The notes: a model not told the origin generated them from the letters alone. Counted from the stretch's first letter, positions 25,634 to 35,412 are shown. The stretch is DNA of 64,000 nt from Microbacterium sp. JZ31 (GCF_016805985.1 NZ_CP017661.1:620001-684000); one strand, 5' to 3'. Numbers and translations are program-made.

Positions 25634-26119
25634 TCAGACGCCGAGCGCGCGAGCGAAGCCGCGGACGTTCTCGCCCAGCCGGCGGATGCGCTCGACGCGC
25701 GCGGCCTCGCGGTCGAAGCCCTCGTAGGCGAGCGGGGGGAGCTTCCGCACGACGGCGGAGCAGCCGAAGTTCGCGCACACGAGCGTGCCGACCGTGTCCC
25801 CCTTGCGTCCCGCCGGTCCCGCCTTGCGGGCCGCGAAGAACTGCACGTCGTTCGTCAGGGTGACGTCGTCGCACCAGGAGCACTGCGCACGCGCGGCGGT
25901 GCGCTGCTCGGCCTGCTGCAGCAGCATCCCGACGTGGTGCCCGTCCAGCTCGACGACGGCGTACGCCCGGCGCGGGAACTTCGGGTCGGCCCAGCCGAGG
26001 TAGTCGAGGCGGTCCCAGACGATGTCGTCGAATCCCGGGGGCAGGGTGAGGTCGGAGACCTCCTTGCGGCTGGCGTTGACGAAGGAGGCGCGGATGTCGC
26101 GCTCGGTGAGAGGAAGCAT
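25634..26119 (-). CDS. FBP-domain protein with FusB-like treble-clef zinc finger (paralogue 2)
   Basis: A 161-residue paralogue of the protein at 14853. Shared pattern: [12 protein letters not shown] at the start, [20 protein letters not shown], and [14 protein letters not shown]. The four cysteines are C80 and C83 (CSWC), C115 and C120 (CANFGC), at almost the same positions as in paralogue 1. Outside these motifs the two diverge, so the duplication is old or they arrived separately. ATG at 26119 has AAGGA 8 nt away. Its function is inferred from the FusB fold: binding EF-G and helping clear it from the ribosome, possibly under drug or stress. Confidence 0.8.
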   Translation of the reverse strand: MLPLTERDIRASFVNASRKEVSDLTLPPGFDDIVWDRLDYLGWADPKFPRRAYAVVELDGHHVGMLLQQAEQRTAARAQCSWCDDVTLTNDVQFFAARKAGPAGRKGDTVGTLVCANFGCSAVVRKLPPLAYEGFDREAARVERIRRLGENVRGFARALGV

Positions 26120-26342
26120 GAAGGTGTCCTTGCAGAGGGATGCGGAGCATCCGGATGGCGCCGCGAGCGGCGAAGGAGCCGCGGTGAGCGGCGAAGGGGA
26201 GCGGCGGCCGAGGCAGCCGGGAGGGAAGCGCGCGGGTGCGCGTCAGCTCCTGCCGGCGCGGAATGCGCCGGCGACCTCCTTCGCCCCGTGGGGCACTCGC
26301 GTGATGGACACGCCCGAGAGTCTACGACCCTAGGCTGGGGGC
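26120..26342. other. Intergenic region between FBP paralogue 2 and the methyltransferase
   Basis: Holds GAGCGGCGAAGG twice (about 26164 and 26188) in a purine-rich stretch, and the methyltransferase promoter at its right end. No gene seen. Confidence 0.4.
26331..26336 (+). promoter_or_regulatory. TAGGCT -10 box, leaderless methyltransferase gene
   Basis: TAGGCT ends 6 nt before the ATG at 26343. Confidence 0.6.
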
Positions 26343-27185
26343 ATGGCGGGCGAGGACGCGGCAATCGGATGGGACGAGGCGCGTTCTGCGAACCTCGCGA
26401 ACTGGGAGGAGCGCGTCGCGCTGCACGAGCAGGCGTACGGGCTCGACGCGTACGACGACCCTTCGCACCTGTCTGACGTCGTCCGGTTCGATCTCGCCGC
26501 GCTCGCGCAGTTCGTGCCGTCGCTCGAGGGGCTGGACGTGTGCCACCTGCAGTGCCACATCGGCACCGACACGCTCTCGCTCGCGCGCGCCGGCGCGTCG
26601 GTCACGGGCGTGGACTTCTCGCCGGAGGCGCTCGCCGCCGCCGAACGTTTCGCGAGCCGCCACGGCGTCGCCATGACCTGGGTGCTCAGCGACGTGCTCG
26701 ACGCGCGCGCGGCCGTGACCGGCGACTTCGACCTCGTCTACACGAGCATCGGCACGATCTCGTGGCTGTCGGATCTGGATCGCTGGGCCGCGCAGATCGC
26801 GGGGCTCTTGCGGCCGGGCGGACTGTTCTACATCCGCGACGGTCATCCCGCGCTGTACTCGCTCGACGAGAACGCACCCGGCCTGCACGTCGCGTACCGC
26901 TACTTCCCGAACGGGCAGGCGCAGCAATGGGACGAGGAGACCACGTACGTCGGCGACGGCATGCTCACGAGCACCCGGACGTACGAGTGGCCGCACCCTC
27001 TCTCCGAGGTCGTGAACGCGCTGATCGGAGCCGGCCTGCAGATCCTGCGGCTGGACGAGGACACGACGCTGCCGTGGCGCTTCAGCGACCGCATGGTCGA
27101 GGTGCCGGGCGGGTGGGCGTGGCCCGAGAAGGAGCGCGATCGCGTTCCGAGCACGTTCACCGTGGTGGCGCGCCGACCTGAGTGA
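26343..27185 (+). CDS. Class I SAM-dependent methyltransferase
   Basis: A 280-residue small-molecule methyltransferase. Motif I is DVCHLQCHIGTDTLSLARAG at about 63-82, the acidic loop VTGVDFSPEALAAAERFA follows, then the motif IV region DFDLVYTSIGTISWL and LLRPGGLFYIRDGHPALY. The C-terminal part (WDEETTYVGDG, then YEWPHPLSEVVNALIGAGLQ) is typical of the common actinobacterial methyltransferase group of unknown substrate. ATG at 26343 is 6 nt after TAGGCT (leaderless). It precedes the MaoC pair by 31 bp but has a separate promoter in between. Confidence 0.85.
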   Translation: MAGEDAAIGWDEARSANLANWEERVALHEQAYGLDAYDDPSHLSDVVRFDLAALAQFVPSLEGLDVCHLQCHIGTDTLSLARAGASVTGVDFSPEALAAAERFASRHGVAMTWVLSDVLDARAAVTGDFDLVYTSIGTISWLSDLDRWAAQIAGLLRPGGLFYIRDGHPALYSLDENAPGLHVAYRYFPNGQAQQWDEETTYVGDGMLTSTRTYEWPHPLSEVVNALIGAGLQILRLDEDTTLPWRFSDRMVEVPGGWAWPEKERDRVPSTFTVVARRPE

Positions 27186-27204
27186 GCGCTCGGGGCGCGG
27201 TCGT

Positions 27205-27210
27205 TAGGAT
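27205..27210 (+). promoter_or_regulatory. TAGGAT -10 box, leaderless MaoC-MaoC-murB operon
   Basis: TAGGAT ends 6 nt before the GTG at 27217. Confidence 0.6.
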
Positions 27211-27216
27211 CGAACG

Positions 27217-27663
27217 GTGCCTGTGAATCCCGAACTGCTGGGTCGCCAGTTTCCGCCGACCCCGCCGTATCTCGTCGGCCGCGAGAAAGTGCGCGAGTTC
27301 GCCCGCGCCGTGTTCGCGGACGCGGCCGAGCATCGCCACCCCGAGGCGGCCCGCGCGCTCGGCTACGCCGACGTCGTCGCCCCGCCGACGTTCGCCATGG
27401 TGATCCAGGACCTGACGCTGCAGCAGCTGCTCGCCCAGCCCGATTCGGGCATCGTGCTCGAGCGCACGATCCATGCGAAGCAGAGCTTCCGCTGGACGCG
27501 GCCGATCGTGGCGGGCGACGAGCTCAGCGGACGCATGACCGTGACGGGCCTGCGCGCCATGGGCGCCGGCGCGATGGTCACGAGCGAGACCGAGATCACG
27601 GACGCCGCCGGCGGCCACGTCGTCACCGCCACGTCGGTGCTGCTGATCGGGGGAGACGAATGA
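27217..27663 (+). CDS. HadA-like MaoC-family dehydratase subunit (FAS1-type N-terminal domain)
   Basis: A 148-residue hot-dog protein similar to HadA, the substrate-binding subunit of the (R)-hydroxyacyl-ACP dehydratase. It starts VNPELLGRQFPPTPPYLVGR and includes VVAPPTFAMVIQDLTLQQLL and HAKQSFRWTRPIVAGDELSG. It lacks the catalytic hydratase-2 motif, as HadA does; the partner encoded next supplies it. The two genes overlap by 4 nt (ATGA), so translation is coupled and a heterodimer is expected. In mycobacteria this complex serves mycolic acid synthesis; here mycolates are not expected, so its role is probably general lipid metabolism. Confidence 0.87.
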   Translation: MPVNPELLGRQFPPTPPYLVGREKVREFARAVFADAAEHRHPEAARALGYADVVAPPTFAMVIQDLTLQQLLAQPDSGIVLERTIHAKQSFRWTRPIVAGDELSGRMTVTGLRAMGAGAMVTSETEITDAAGGHVVTATSVLLIGGDE

Positions 27664-28079
27664 GCGCCGGAGCCCTGAGCGACCTCACCGTGGGCGAGGT
27701 CGTCGCCGAGCGCACGGTCCACCTGACCCGCGAGTCGCTCGTGCGCTACGCGGGTGCGTCGGGGGACTTCAACCCGATTCACTACCGCGACGACGTCGCC
27801 GCTCGCGTCGGCCTCGACGGCGTGCTCGCGCACGGCATGCTCACCATGGGGCTGGCGGTCGCGACGATCGGGGAGTGGCTGGGCGATGCCGGCCGGATCG
27901 TCGACTACGGCGTGAACTTCAGCAAGCCGATCGTCGTCGACGCGGAGGACGGCGCCGACGTCGTGGTGTCGGCGAAGGTCGGTCAGCTCGACGACGAGAC
28001 CGCGCGCATCGACCTCACGGTCACGAGCTCCGGCACGAGCGTGCTCGGCAAGGCGCAGGTGCGCGTCCGGAGGGCGTGA
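27660..28079 (+). CDS. HadB-like MaoC-family dehydratase, catalytic subunit
   Basis: A 139-residue hydratase-2-type protein. The catalytic Asp/His motif is DFNPIHYRDDVAARVG near residues 37-52, followed by VLAHGMLTMGLAVA. The C-terminus gives the hot-dog edge strand (GKAQVRVRRA). ATG overlaps the HadA-like stop, and its own TGA overlaps the murB ATG by one base (TGATG), so three genes are translationally chained. With the preceding subunit it should dehydrate 3-hydroxyacyl thioesters. Confidence 0.88.
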   Translation: MSAGALSDLTVGEVVAERTVHLTRESLVRYAGASGDFNPIHYRDDVAARVGLDGVLAHGMLTMGLAVATIGEWLGDAGRIVDYGVNFSKPIVVDAEDGADVVVSAKVGQLDDETARIDLTVTSSGTSVLGKAQVRVRRA

Positions 28080-29218
28080 TGCCCGAGGTCGCCCCCATCC
28101 CGCTGCGGCAGCTCACCACGCTGCGCGTCGGCGCGGCGCCGGAGCGCATGATCGACGCGCACACGCGCGACGAGCTGGTCGCCGCGCTGCGCGAGGTGTG
28201 GGCCGCGGGCGACGAGCCCTGGTTCGTGCTGGGCGGCGGCTCCAACCTGCTCGCCGGTGACGAGCCGTTCCCGGGCACGGTCATCCGGATCCTCACGACG
28301 GGCTTCGAGACGGTGCCCGGCGCGCCCGACGGGTACGTGCGGCTGCGCGTCGAGGCCGGCCAGAACTGGGACGAGCTCGTCGCCTGGAGCGTCTCGCAGG
28401 GACTGAGCGGCATCGAGGCGATGTCGGGCATCCCCGGCACGACCGGCGCCGCCCCGATCCAGAACGTCGGGGCCTACGGTCAGGAGATCGTGCAGACGCT
28501 CGTCGAGGTCGATCTCATCGACGCCGAGACGGGCGACGTGTCGACCGTGCCGGCGAGCGAGCTCGGTCTCGGCCCGCGCACATCGGTGCTCAAGAACCAC
28601 TACGGCGCGGCGCCGCAGCGCTCGGCCGTGGTCCTGTCGCTCACGCTCGATCTCGCGCGCGTCGGGCACGAGCCGCGGCCGGTCGTGGACGCGCGCCTGC
28701 GCTCCGCCCTCGGCATCGCTCCGGATGAGGCGGTCTCCGTCTCGTGGATCCGCGACACCGTGCTCGCGATCCGCGGCGGCAAGGGCATGGTGCTCGACGA
28801 GCCGGACCACGACACCCACAGCGCCGGATCCTTCTTCAACAACCCCATCGTGTCGGAGGGCGTGGCGCAGACGTTGCCGGCCGAGTGCCCGCGCTGGCCC
28901 ATGACGCCGACGGTCGATGCCGTCTCCGTCATCCCGCTGTCCCAGTGGGACGGGTACATCCCGCCGCCCAGCCACGTCGAGACGCAGGTGAAGGTCAGCG
29001 CCGCGTGGCTGATCGAGAACGCGGGCCTTCCCAAGGGCTTCAAGCTGCCGCGCTCGCGCGCCTCGCTGTCGACCAAGCACACGCTGGCGCTCACGAACCG
29101 CGGCGGCGCGACGGCCGAGGAGATCGGCGAGCTCGCGCGCTTCGTACAGAGCCGCGTGGCGTCGGAGTTCGGCATCGTGCTGATGCCGGAACCCGTCCTG
29201 GTGGGCGTCGAGCTCTAG
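28079..29218 (+). CDS. murB: UDP-N-acetylmuramate dehydrogenase (UDP-N-acetylenolpyruvoylglucosamine reductase)
   Basis: A 379-residue FAD enzyme of peptidoglycan precursor synthesis, reducing UDP-GlcNAc-enolpyruvate with NADPH. The FAD-binding part has WFVLGGGSNLLAGDEPFPG and GIEAMSGIPGTTGAAPIQN, then VGAYGQEI. The catalytic Ser is in HSAGSFFNNPIV, where MurB places its proton donor, and NAGLPKGFKL precedes the conserved Glu region near the end. ATG at 28079 shares one base with the upstream stop. This cotranscription with MaoC genes recurs in related actinobacteria, as far as I recall. Confidence 0.94.
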   Translation: MPEVAPIPLRQLTTLRVGAAPERMIDAHTRDELVAALREVWAAGDEPWFVLGGGSNLLAGDEPFPGTVIRILTTGFETVPGAPDGYVRLRVEAGQNWDELVAWSVSQGLSGIEAMSGIPGTTGAAPIQNVGAYGQEIVQTLVEVDLIDAETGDVSTVPASELGLGPRTSVLKNHYGAAPQRSAVVLSLTLDLARVGHEPRPVVDARLRSALGIAPDEAVSVSWIRDTVLAIRGGKGMVLDEPDHDTHSAGSFFNNPIVSEGVAQTLPAECPRWPMTPTVDAVSVIPLSQWDGYIPPPSHVETQVKVSAAWLIENAGLPKGFKLPRSRASLSTKHTLALTNRGGATAEEIGELARFVQSRVASEFGIVLMPEPVLVGVEL

Positions 29219-29245
29219 CCGCGGCCGGGCCGCGGCCGGCGGACC

Positions 29246-30706
29246 TCAGCGGCGGAGGAAGCGGCGTCTCATGATCGGCGCCGGCGCCGTCACGACCGCG
29301 TCGACGGCCATGGAGCCGTCGGTCGGGCCGATGATCGGGATGGCCGTCGTAGCGGTGACCTCGATCGGGTCGACGGGCAGCGCGCCCAGCGCGCGGTGCG
29401 CCGAGACGTAGGAGGGGATCAGCAGCACGACAGCGCCGAGCCAGGCGAGCGGGTTGCTGAGGGCGACGCCGATGAAGCCCATGACGCCGCCGAGCACGAT
29501 GGCCGCGCCGGCGCGCATCACGAGCTCGATGATCCCCGTGACGGTGGGGATCAGGGTGTGGCCGAGCCCCTGGAGGGCGCCGCGCAGCACGAACAGCACG
29601 CCCAGCAGCACGTAGGAGACGCCGTTGACGACGAGCATGCTGTGCGCCAGCTCGACGACCTCGTCGGAGCCGTCCCCGATGAAGACGCGGACGATCGACG
29701 CGCCGAACACGATCATGAACGCGCCGAGCAGAGCCGCGACCACCAACGCGAGCCAGGTCGCCTGGCCCACGCCGCGCCGGATCCGGTCGGGACGGCGGGC
29801 GCCGATGTTCTGGGCCGCGTACATCGACACGGCAAGCCCCAGCGACTGCAGGAACGCGATCGCGAGGCTGTCGATGCGCGACGCGGTGGTGTACGCCGCG
29901 ACCGCCTCTGTGCCCAGCGTGTTGAGGGCCACCTGCACCGTGATGGTGCCGATCGCGATGATCGACGCCTGGAACCCCATGGGCAGGCCCAGGCGCAGGT
30001 GCTCGCGCAGGTCGGCGCGCGCGGCGCCCCAGTCCTCGCGGTGCACGTGCAGCACGGGAAGTCGGCGGCGCACGTACTCCAGGCACATCAGCACCGACAT
30101 GGTCTGGGCCAGCACGGTCGCGAGGGCCGCTCCCGCGACGCCCCAGCCGAATGCGCCGACGAACGCCAGCACGAGCGCGATGTTGAGCGCGCACGAGATC
30201 GTGAGGAACACCAGCGGCGTGCGCGAGTCGCCGATCGCGCGGATGATCGCCGAGAGGTAGTTGAAGAACATCATCGCGCCGGCGCCCAGGAAGCTGATCT
30301 GGGTGAAGACCGTCGCCTCCGCCATGAGCTCATCGGGCGTCTGCATGAGCGCGAGCGCGGGCCCCGAGACGAGCGGTGCGAGCGCCGTGAGCAGCACCGT
30401 GACGAGCGCCGTCAGGATGGTGCCGGCCGCGACCGAGCGCCGGACGGCGGCGTGGTCCCGCGCGCCGAAGGCCTGCGCGGTCGGGATCGCGAAACCGCTC
30501 GTGAGTCCCCAGGCGAAGCCGAGCAGCAGGAACAGCAGGCTGCCGGTCGCGCCGACCGCCGCGAGGGAGTCGACCCCGAGGAAGCGGCCGACCACGATCG
30601 TGTCGGCAATCTGGTACACCTGCTGGACCACGTTGCCCAGCAGCAGGGGAACGGCGAACGCGAGGATGACGCGCCACGGGGAGCCCGTGATGAGAGAAGG
30701 AGACAT
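29246..30706 (-). CDS. MATE-family efflux transporter
   Basis: A 486-residue membrane protein with twelve expected helices and the MATE two-fold repeat. Recognisable parts: FAVPLLLGNVVQQVYQIADT in helix 1, IVVGRFLGVDSLAAVGATGS, and the second-half equivalent AVAAYTTASRIDSLAIAFLQ. It would export cationic drugs or metabolites in exchange for Na+ or H+. The C-terminal 60 residues include a repeated Thr/Ile/Pro-rich stretch before RRRFLRR. ATG at 30706 has no strong ribosome site. It lies downstream of the aminotransferase on the same strand, with a hairpin between. Confidence 0.9.
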   Translation of the reverse strand: MSPSLITGSPWRVILAFAVPLLLGNVVQQVYQIADTIVVGRFLGVDSLAAVGATGSLLFLLLGFAWGLTSGFAIPTAQAFGARDHAAVRRSVAAGTILTALVTVLLTALAPLVSGPALALMQTPDELMAEATVFTQISFLGAGAMMFFNYLSAIIRAIGDSRTPLVFLTISCALNIALVLAFVGAFGWGVAGAALATVLAQTMSVLMCLEYVRRRLPVLHVHREDWGAARADLREHLRLGLPMGFQASIIAIGTITVQVALNTLGTEAVAAYTTASRIDSLAIAFLQSLGLAVSMYAAQNIGARRPDRIRRGVGQATWLALVVAALLGAFMIVFGASIVRVFIGDGSDEVVELAHSMLVVNGVSYVLLGVLFVLRGALQGLGHTLIPTVTGIIELVMRAGAAIVLGGVMGFIGVALSNPLAWLGAVVLLIPSYVSAHRALGALPVDPIEVTATTAIPIIGPTDGSMAVDAVVTAPAPIMRRRFLRR

Positions 30707-30737
30707 GTGCGTTTCGGGATGGGGTGAGGGAACGGAT

Positions 30738-30770
30738 CGACGGCCGTCCGCGATCGCGGGACGGCCGTCG
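30738..30770 (-). terminator. Hairpin between aminotransferase and MATE genes
   Basis: A 12-bp perfect stem (30738-30749 with 30759-30770) whose loop is itself nearly palindromic. The T-tract is poor in both directions, so this may be a partial terminator or processing site. Confidence 0.5.
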
Positions 30771-30781
30771 AGGAGAAGAAG

Positions 30782-31981
30782 TCAGGCGAACAGTCGCTGC
30801 AGGCGCCGCACGCCCTCGAGCAGCTGATCGTCGCCGAGCGCATACGACAGGCGCAGGTAGCCCGAGGGGCCGAACGCCTCGCCCGGCACCACGGCGACCT
30901 CGGCCTCGTCGAGGATGAGATCGGCGAGCTCGAGCGTCGTCGTGGGGGTTCGACCCGCCCACTCGCGTCCGAGGAGGCCGCGCACGTCAGGATAGACGTA
31001 GAAAGCTCCGAGAGGGTTGGGTACCTCGACGCCGGGGATCATCGACAGCTCGTCGACGATCAGCCGGCGGCGCCGGTCGAACGCCGTGCGCATCTTCTCG
31101 GCCTCGATCTGCGGGCCCGAGAGCGCAGTGAGCGCCGCGCGCTGGGCGATGTTGTTGACGTTGCTCGACAGGTGGGACTGCAGGTTCGCGACCAGCGCGA
31201 TCGCATCGGCCGGGCCGACCATCCAGCCCACGCGCCATCCGGTCATGGCGTACGTCTTGGCGACGCCGTTGAGCAGCAGCGTCTGCTCGGCGAGCTCGGG
31301 CACGGCCTCGACGATCGACACCGCGCGGGCGCCCTCATACGTGAGGTTCTGATAGATCTCGTCGCTGATCACCCAGATGCCGTGCGCGAGTGCCCACTCG
31401 CCGATCGCCTTGGTCTCCTCGGGCGTGTAGACGGAGCCGGTGGGGTTCGACGGCGACACGAACACGAGCACGGTGGTGCGGTCGGTGCGGGCCGCCTCCA
31501 GCTGCTCGACCGTGACCTTGTAGTCCTGGTCGGCGCCGGCGAACACCTCGACCGGCACGCCGTCGGCGAGGCGGATGGCCTCGGGGTAGGTGGTCCAGTA
31601 CGGCGCGGGCAGCAGGACCTCGTCGCCGGGGTTCACGACGGCCTGGAACGCCTGGTAGACGGCCTGCTTGCCGCCGTTGGTCACGACCACGCGCGAGGCG
31701 GGGACGTCCAGGCCCGAGTCGCGCAGCGTCTTGGCGGCGATCGCCTCGCGCAGGGCGGGCAGTCCGGAGGCGGGCGTGTAGCGGAAGTTCGCCGGATCCC
31801 GCAGGGCCTCGGTCGCGGCGTCGACGACGAACTCCGGCGTGGGGAAGTCGGGCTCTCCGGCCGCGTAGGAGATCACGGCCTTGCCCTCGGCCTTCAGCGC
31901 CTTCGCCTTCGCATCCACCTTGAGCGTGGCGGATTCGGCGATGGCGGAGAGCTTGCGGGAGAGCGGGGCGCGGTCGGTCAC
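30782..31981 (-). CDS. Pyridoxal-phosphate aminotransferase, aspartate aminotransferase type
   Basis: A 399-residue class I/II aminotransferase. Landmarks: [20 protein letters not shown] at the substrate lid, [15 protein letters not shown], the Asn/Pro motif in [29 protein letters not shown], the PLP lysine in [18 protein letters not shown], and the substrate Arg in [11 protein letters not shown]. It resembles the AspC of the Thermus/actinobacterial Ibeta group, making aspartate or glutamate by transamination. GTG at 31981 is 7 nt after TACGCT, so it is probably leaderless. Upstream in-frame sequence has no family similarity. Confidence 0.92.
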   Translation of the reverse strand: MTDRAPLSRKLSAIAESATLKVDAKAKALKAEGKAVISYAAGEPDFPTPEFVVDAATEALRDPANFRYTPASGLPALREAIAAKTLRDSGLDVPASRVVVTNGGKQAVYQAFQAVVNPGDEVLLPAPYWTTYPEAIRLADGVPVEVFAGADQDYKVTVEQLEAARTDRTTVLVFVSPSNPTGSVYTPEETKAIGEWALAHGIWVISDEIYQNLTYEGARAVSIVEAVPELAEQTLLLNGVAKTYAMTGWRVGWMVGPADAIALVANLQSHLSSNVNNIAQRAALTALSGPQIEAEKMRTAFDRRRRLIVDELSMIPGVEVPNPLGAFYVYPDVRGLLGREWAGRTPTTTLELADLILDEAEVAVVPGEAFGPSGYLRLSYALGDDQLLEGVRRLQRLFA

Positions 31982-31988
31982 ACCGACG

Positions 31989-31994
31989 AGCGTA
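31989..31994 (-). promoter_or_regulatory. TACGCT -10 box, leaderless aminotransferase gene
   Basis: TACGCT on the minus strand ends 7 nt before the GTG at 31981. The rest of the 245-bp gap up to 32226 holds only the divergent promoter region. Confidence 0.5.
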
Positions 31995-32226
31995 GTAGGT
32001 GCCGCGTCGGCGCTCGACGACGACGGCGGACGAAATCCACCGATCGCGTCCGCGATGACGCCCACCGCCGCGAAGGTGTGCACACCGCACATAGCGGATC
32101 CCGAGCATCGGGCACCAGCCCACATCGACGGGCCCCGTGCGAGGCGTAATCTCGGCAGGGACAGACCGACCCCCGGCGTCGACGCCGCGGGGACAGCGGT
32201 CCGTGAAGACGAACCGGAGGACAACC

Positions 32227-33690
32227 GTGAACGAACGCGAGAAGGCGCTGCTGGCCGAGGTCGAGACCCGCCTGTTCATCGGCGGCGAGTGGGTCGACTC
32301 GTCGTCGGGCAAGACGTTCGACGTGCGCGATCCCTCGACCAACGAGGTCATCGCGCAGGTCGCCGACGGCACGGAGGAGGACGGCATCCGCGCGCTCGAT
32401 GCCGCCGTCGCGATGCAGGACCAGTGGGCGAACACCCCGCCGCGCGAGCGGAGCGACATCCTGCGCCGCGCGTTCGACCTCGTGCGCGAGCGCGCCGACG
32501 ACGTCGCCCTGCTGATGACGCTCGAGATGGGCAAGCCGCTCGCCGAGGCGAAGGGCGAGGTCACGTACGGCAACGAGTTCAACCGCTGGTTCAGCGAGGA
32601 GGCCGTGCGCATCGTGGGTCGCTACGGCGGGAACCCCGAGGGCACGGGACGCATCATCGTGTCGCAGCGCCCCGTGGGTCCGGCGTTCTTCATCACGCCG
32701 TGGAACTTCCCCTTCGCGATGGCCACGCGCAAAATCGCGCCGGCGCTCGCCGCGGGCTGCACGGTCGTGATCAAGCCCCCGCAGCTCACGCCGCTCACGA
32801 CGATGTTCTTCACGCAGCTGCTCGTCGAGGCGGGTCTGCCGGCGGGTGTCGTCAACATCATCACGTCGGCGTCGTCGAGCCGCGTGTCGGCGCCGATCAT
32901 CGCCGATCCGCGCCTGCGCAAGCTGTCCTTCACCGGATCGACCGAGGTGGGCCGCAAGCTCATCGCGCAGGCCGCCGAGGGCGTGCTGCGCGTGTCGATG
33001 GAGCTCGGCGGCAACGCGCCGTTCGTGGTGTTCGAGGACGCCGACCTCGACAAGGCCGTCACCGGCGCGATGCAGGCGAAGTTCCGCAACATCGGGCAGG
33101 CGTGCACCGCCGCCAACCGCTTCATCGTGCACGAGTCGGTCGCCGAGGAGTTCGCCAACCGGATCACCGAGCGCGTCAAGAGCATGAAGATCGGCCGCGG
33201 CACGGAGGAGGGCGTCGAGATCGGCCCGCTGATCGACGCCGACGCGGTCGACAAGGCCGTGGAGCTCGTCGCTGACGCGACCGAGCGCGGCGCGACCGTG
33301 CTCGCGGGCGGCGGCCGGCTCGAGGGTCCCGGCACGTTCTACGAGCCGACCGTCGTGGCCGACGTGCAGCCGGGCAGCGCCATCCTGCGCGAGGAGATCT
33401 TCGGCCCCGTGCTGGCGATCGCGACGTTCTCGACCGAGGACGACGCCGTGCGCCTCGCGAACGACACCGAGTACGGCCTGGTGTCGTACGTCTACACCGA
33501 GGACCTGCAGCGCGGCCACCGCATGATCGAGCGCCTCGAGACCGGCATGATGGGCCTCAACGCCGGCGTCGTCTCGAACGCCGCCGCCCCGTTCGGCGGC
33601 GTCAAGCAGTCGGGCGTCGGCCGCGAGGGCGGCTTCGAGGGCATCCACGAGTACCTCTCGACGAAGTACACGTTCCTGCCGAACGCCTGA
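32227..33690 (+). CDS. gabD: NAD(P)-dependent aldehyde dehydrogenase, succinate-semialdehyde type
   Basis: A 487-residue ALDH. Landmarks: oxyanion Asn160 in [13 protein letters not shown], cofactor Lys in [21 protein letters not shown], general base Glu259 in MELGGNAPF, nucleophile Cys293 in [10 protein letters not shown], and [16 protein letters not shown] with [19 protein letters not shown] and [10 protein letters not shown] is the succinate-semialdehyde dehydrogenase pattern, which completes GABA breakdown to succinate. GTG at 32227 follows GGAGGACAA. No GABA transaminase is nearby, so gamma-aminobutyrate may not be its only source. A strong bidirectional terminator follows. Confidence 0.88.
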   Translation: MNEREKALLAEVETRLFIGGEWVDSSSGKTFDVRDPSTNEVIAQVADGTEEDGIRALDAAVAMQDQWANTPPRERSDILRRAFDLVRERADDVALLMTLEMGKPLAEAKGEVTYGNEFNRWFSEEAVRIVGRYGGNPEGTGRIIVSQRPVGPAFFITPWNFPFAMATRKIAPALAAGCTVVIKPPQLTPLTTMFFTQLLVEAGLPAGVVNIITSASSSRVSAPIIADPRLRKLSFTGSTEVGRKLIAQAAEGVLRVSMELGGNAPFVVFEDADLDKAVTGAMQAKFRNIGQACTAANRFIVHESVAEEFANRITERVKSMKIGRGTEEGVEIGPLIDADAVDKAVELVADATERGATVLAGGGRLEGPGTFYEPTVVADVQPGSAILREEIFGPVLAIATFSTEDDAVRLANDTEYGLVSYVYTEDLQRGHRMIERLETGMMGLNAGVVSNAAAPFGGVKQSGVGREGGFEGIHEYLSTKYTFLPNA

Positions 33691-33720
33691 GTCCGCGCGC
33701 CGCGCGTCACCGACACGAAC

Positions 33721-33750
33721 GAGGGGGATCCGCCTGGGCGGATCCCCCTC
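33721..33750. terminator. Bidirectional terminator between gabD and the amidohydrolase gene
   Basis: A perfect stem of up to 14 bp (33721-33734 with 33737-33750) with a minimal loop, between the convergent genes. Confidence 0.8.
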
Positions 33751-33777
33751 CGTCGTGTCCGGACGAGCGCGGAGCGC

Positions 33778-35412
33778 TCACTCCTCGCCGTAGACCTGAC
33801 GCCCGCCGATGAACGTCGCGGTCACCTGCTGCTCGCGGATCCGGTCCGGGGCGACCTGGAACAGGTCGTCGCTGAGCGTGACGAAGTCGGCGAGCTTGCC
33901 CACCTCGAGCGTGCCCTTGTCGTGCTCCTGGCTCACCGAGTACGCCGAGCCGACGGTGTAGGCGCGCACGGCCTCCGCCACCGTGATCCTCTCCGCAGGG
34001 GCGAGGAGGGCGCCGGAGCGCGTGCGGCGGTTCACCATGTCGTGGATCGACACGAGCGGGTTCGCGTCGGACACCGGGGAATCCGTCGAGCCGTTGAGCA
34101 CGATGCCGGCATCCGCGAGCGACTTCACGCGATAGATGAGATCCCGCAGCTCGGGTTCCACGGCCGCGGCCATGCCGTCGCCGAAGTCGGAGATGAACAC
34201 GCCCTGCGGGACGGGGATCACGCCCAGCTCGGCGGTGCGCCGGATGTGCTCGTCGGTCGCGAGCGCGAAGTGCTCGATGCGGTGGCGCACGCCCGGCCGC
34301 GGTGCCTCGCGCTGGGCGAGCGCGAAGGCGTCGAGCACGTGATCGATCGCGCGGTCGCCGATGGCGTGGGCGGCGACCGTCCATCCCGCCTTGTGGGCGC
34401 CGACGACGTAGCTGGTCAGCAGCTCGGGGTCGTACAGCAGCACGCCGTTGTTGTCCGGCTCGCCGTGGAAGCAGTGGTGCATCGCCGCCGAGCGCCCGAT
34501 GAACGAGCCGTCCGAGGCGATCTTGACGGGACCGACGCGGAGGCGGTCGTCGCCCAGGCCCGTGCGGATGCCGAGATCCAGCCCCAGCCACTCCGTCTGC
34601 GGCAGCCCGTCGAGCTGATGCAGCGTCGTGATGTACGGCATCAGCGTCATCCGCACCTGCAGGCGGTCGGCCTCGACGGCCGTCTGGTAGCCGTGGAAGT
34701 CCGCGGGGCTGTTGCCGATCATGCGCCAGTCGCCGCTGCCGGGCTCGACGACCGAGGTCAGACCGTAGCTCACGGCCTGCCTGCTCGCGAGCTCGAGGTG
34801 ATGGTGCAGATCCTCGAGCGCGATCGGACGCACGACCCGGTACAGCAGGGACATCGCGTTCTCCTGCAGCAGACCGACGGGGCGCCCGGCGTCGTCGCGA
34901 GGGATGTTCCCGCCCGCGACGTCGGGCACGTCGGCGCGATCGGGGAAGCCGGCGAGCTCGAACGCGCGCGTGTTCGCCACCGTCATGTGCGCCGAGACGT
35001 GCTCCAGCAGCACCGGACGACCGCCGGCGACGCGATCGAGGGCCTCCGCGGTGGGATGGCCGCCGAGGACGTTCTGGTCGTAGCCGGAGCCGCGCACCCA
35101 GGCATCCGCGGGCAGCTCCGCGGCGCGGCGGCGCACGGCCTCGTACAGCGCGTCGAGGTCGTCGATCCTGCCCGGCCGCAGATCCAGCGCGGCGAGCCGG
35201 GCCCCCGTGAGCGACATGTGGTGGTGGGCGTCGTGGAAGCCGGGCAGGACCGGGCGGCCCCCCAGGTCGATCACCCGATCGGCCTTCACGCCGTCGAGGT
35301 CCCCGTCGAGCCCGACGACGCGGCCGTGGAGGACGCCGAGCGCGGTCGCCTCGGGCCGGGCGGGGTCGAGGGTGCGGAAGCGGCCGTTGGTGTACAGCGC
35401 GTCGATGCGCAA
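33778..35412 (-). CDS. Amidohydrolase family protein (YtcJ-like, amidohydrolase 3)
   Basis: A 544-residue metal-dependent hydrolase. The N-terminal barrel strand motif is LPGFHDAHHHMSLTG (HxH), followed by HAIGDRAIDHVLDAF, RHRIEHFALATDEH and the Asp in NGSTDSPVSDANPL. The C-terminal composite beta-sandwich ends GTLEVGKLADFVTLSDDLF. YtcJ-like members act on formamides and related amides, with ill-defined physiological substrates. The start is TTG at 35412: AAGGAG lies 6 nt upstream and the family sequence begins right there, while ATG alternatives upstream have neither. It follows the MHS transporter on the same strand, so the transporter may feed it. Confidence 0.87.
   Translation of the reverse strand: MRIDALYTNGRFRTLDPARPEATALGVLHGRVVGLDGDLDGVKADRVIDLGGRPVLPGFHDAHHHMSLTGARLAALDLRPGRIDDLDALYEAVRRRAAELPADAWVRGSGYDQNVLGGHPTAEALDRVAGGRPVLLEHVSAHMTVANTRAFELAGFPDRADVPDVAGGNIPRDDAGRPVGLLQENAMSLLYRVVRPIALEDLHHHLELASRQAVSYGLTSVVEPGSGDWRMIGNSPADFHGYQTAVEADRLQVRMTLMPYITTLHQLDGLPQTEWLGLDLGIRTGLGDDRLRVGPVKIASDGSFIGRSAAMHHCFHGEPDNNGVLLYDPELLTSYVVGAHKAGWTVAAHAIGDRAIDHVLDAFALAQREAPRPGVRHRIEHFALATDEHIRRTAELGVIPVPQGVFISDFGDGMAAAVEPELRDLIYRVKSLADAGIVLNGSTDSPVSDANPLVSIHDMVNRRTRSGALLAPAERITVAEAVRAYTVGSAYSVSQEHDKGTLEVGKLADFVTLSDDLFQVAPDRIREQQVTATFIGGRQVYGEE

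Noticed and set aside
29219..29240. Terminator between murB and the MATE gene
   Set aside because: The GC palindrome there pairs only about six bases with a very short loop and no T-run.
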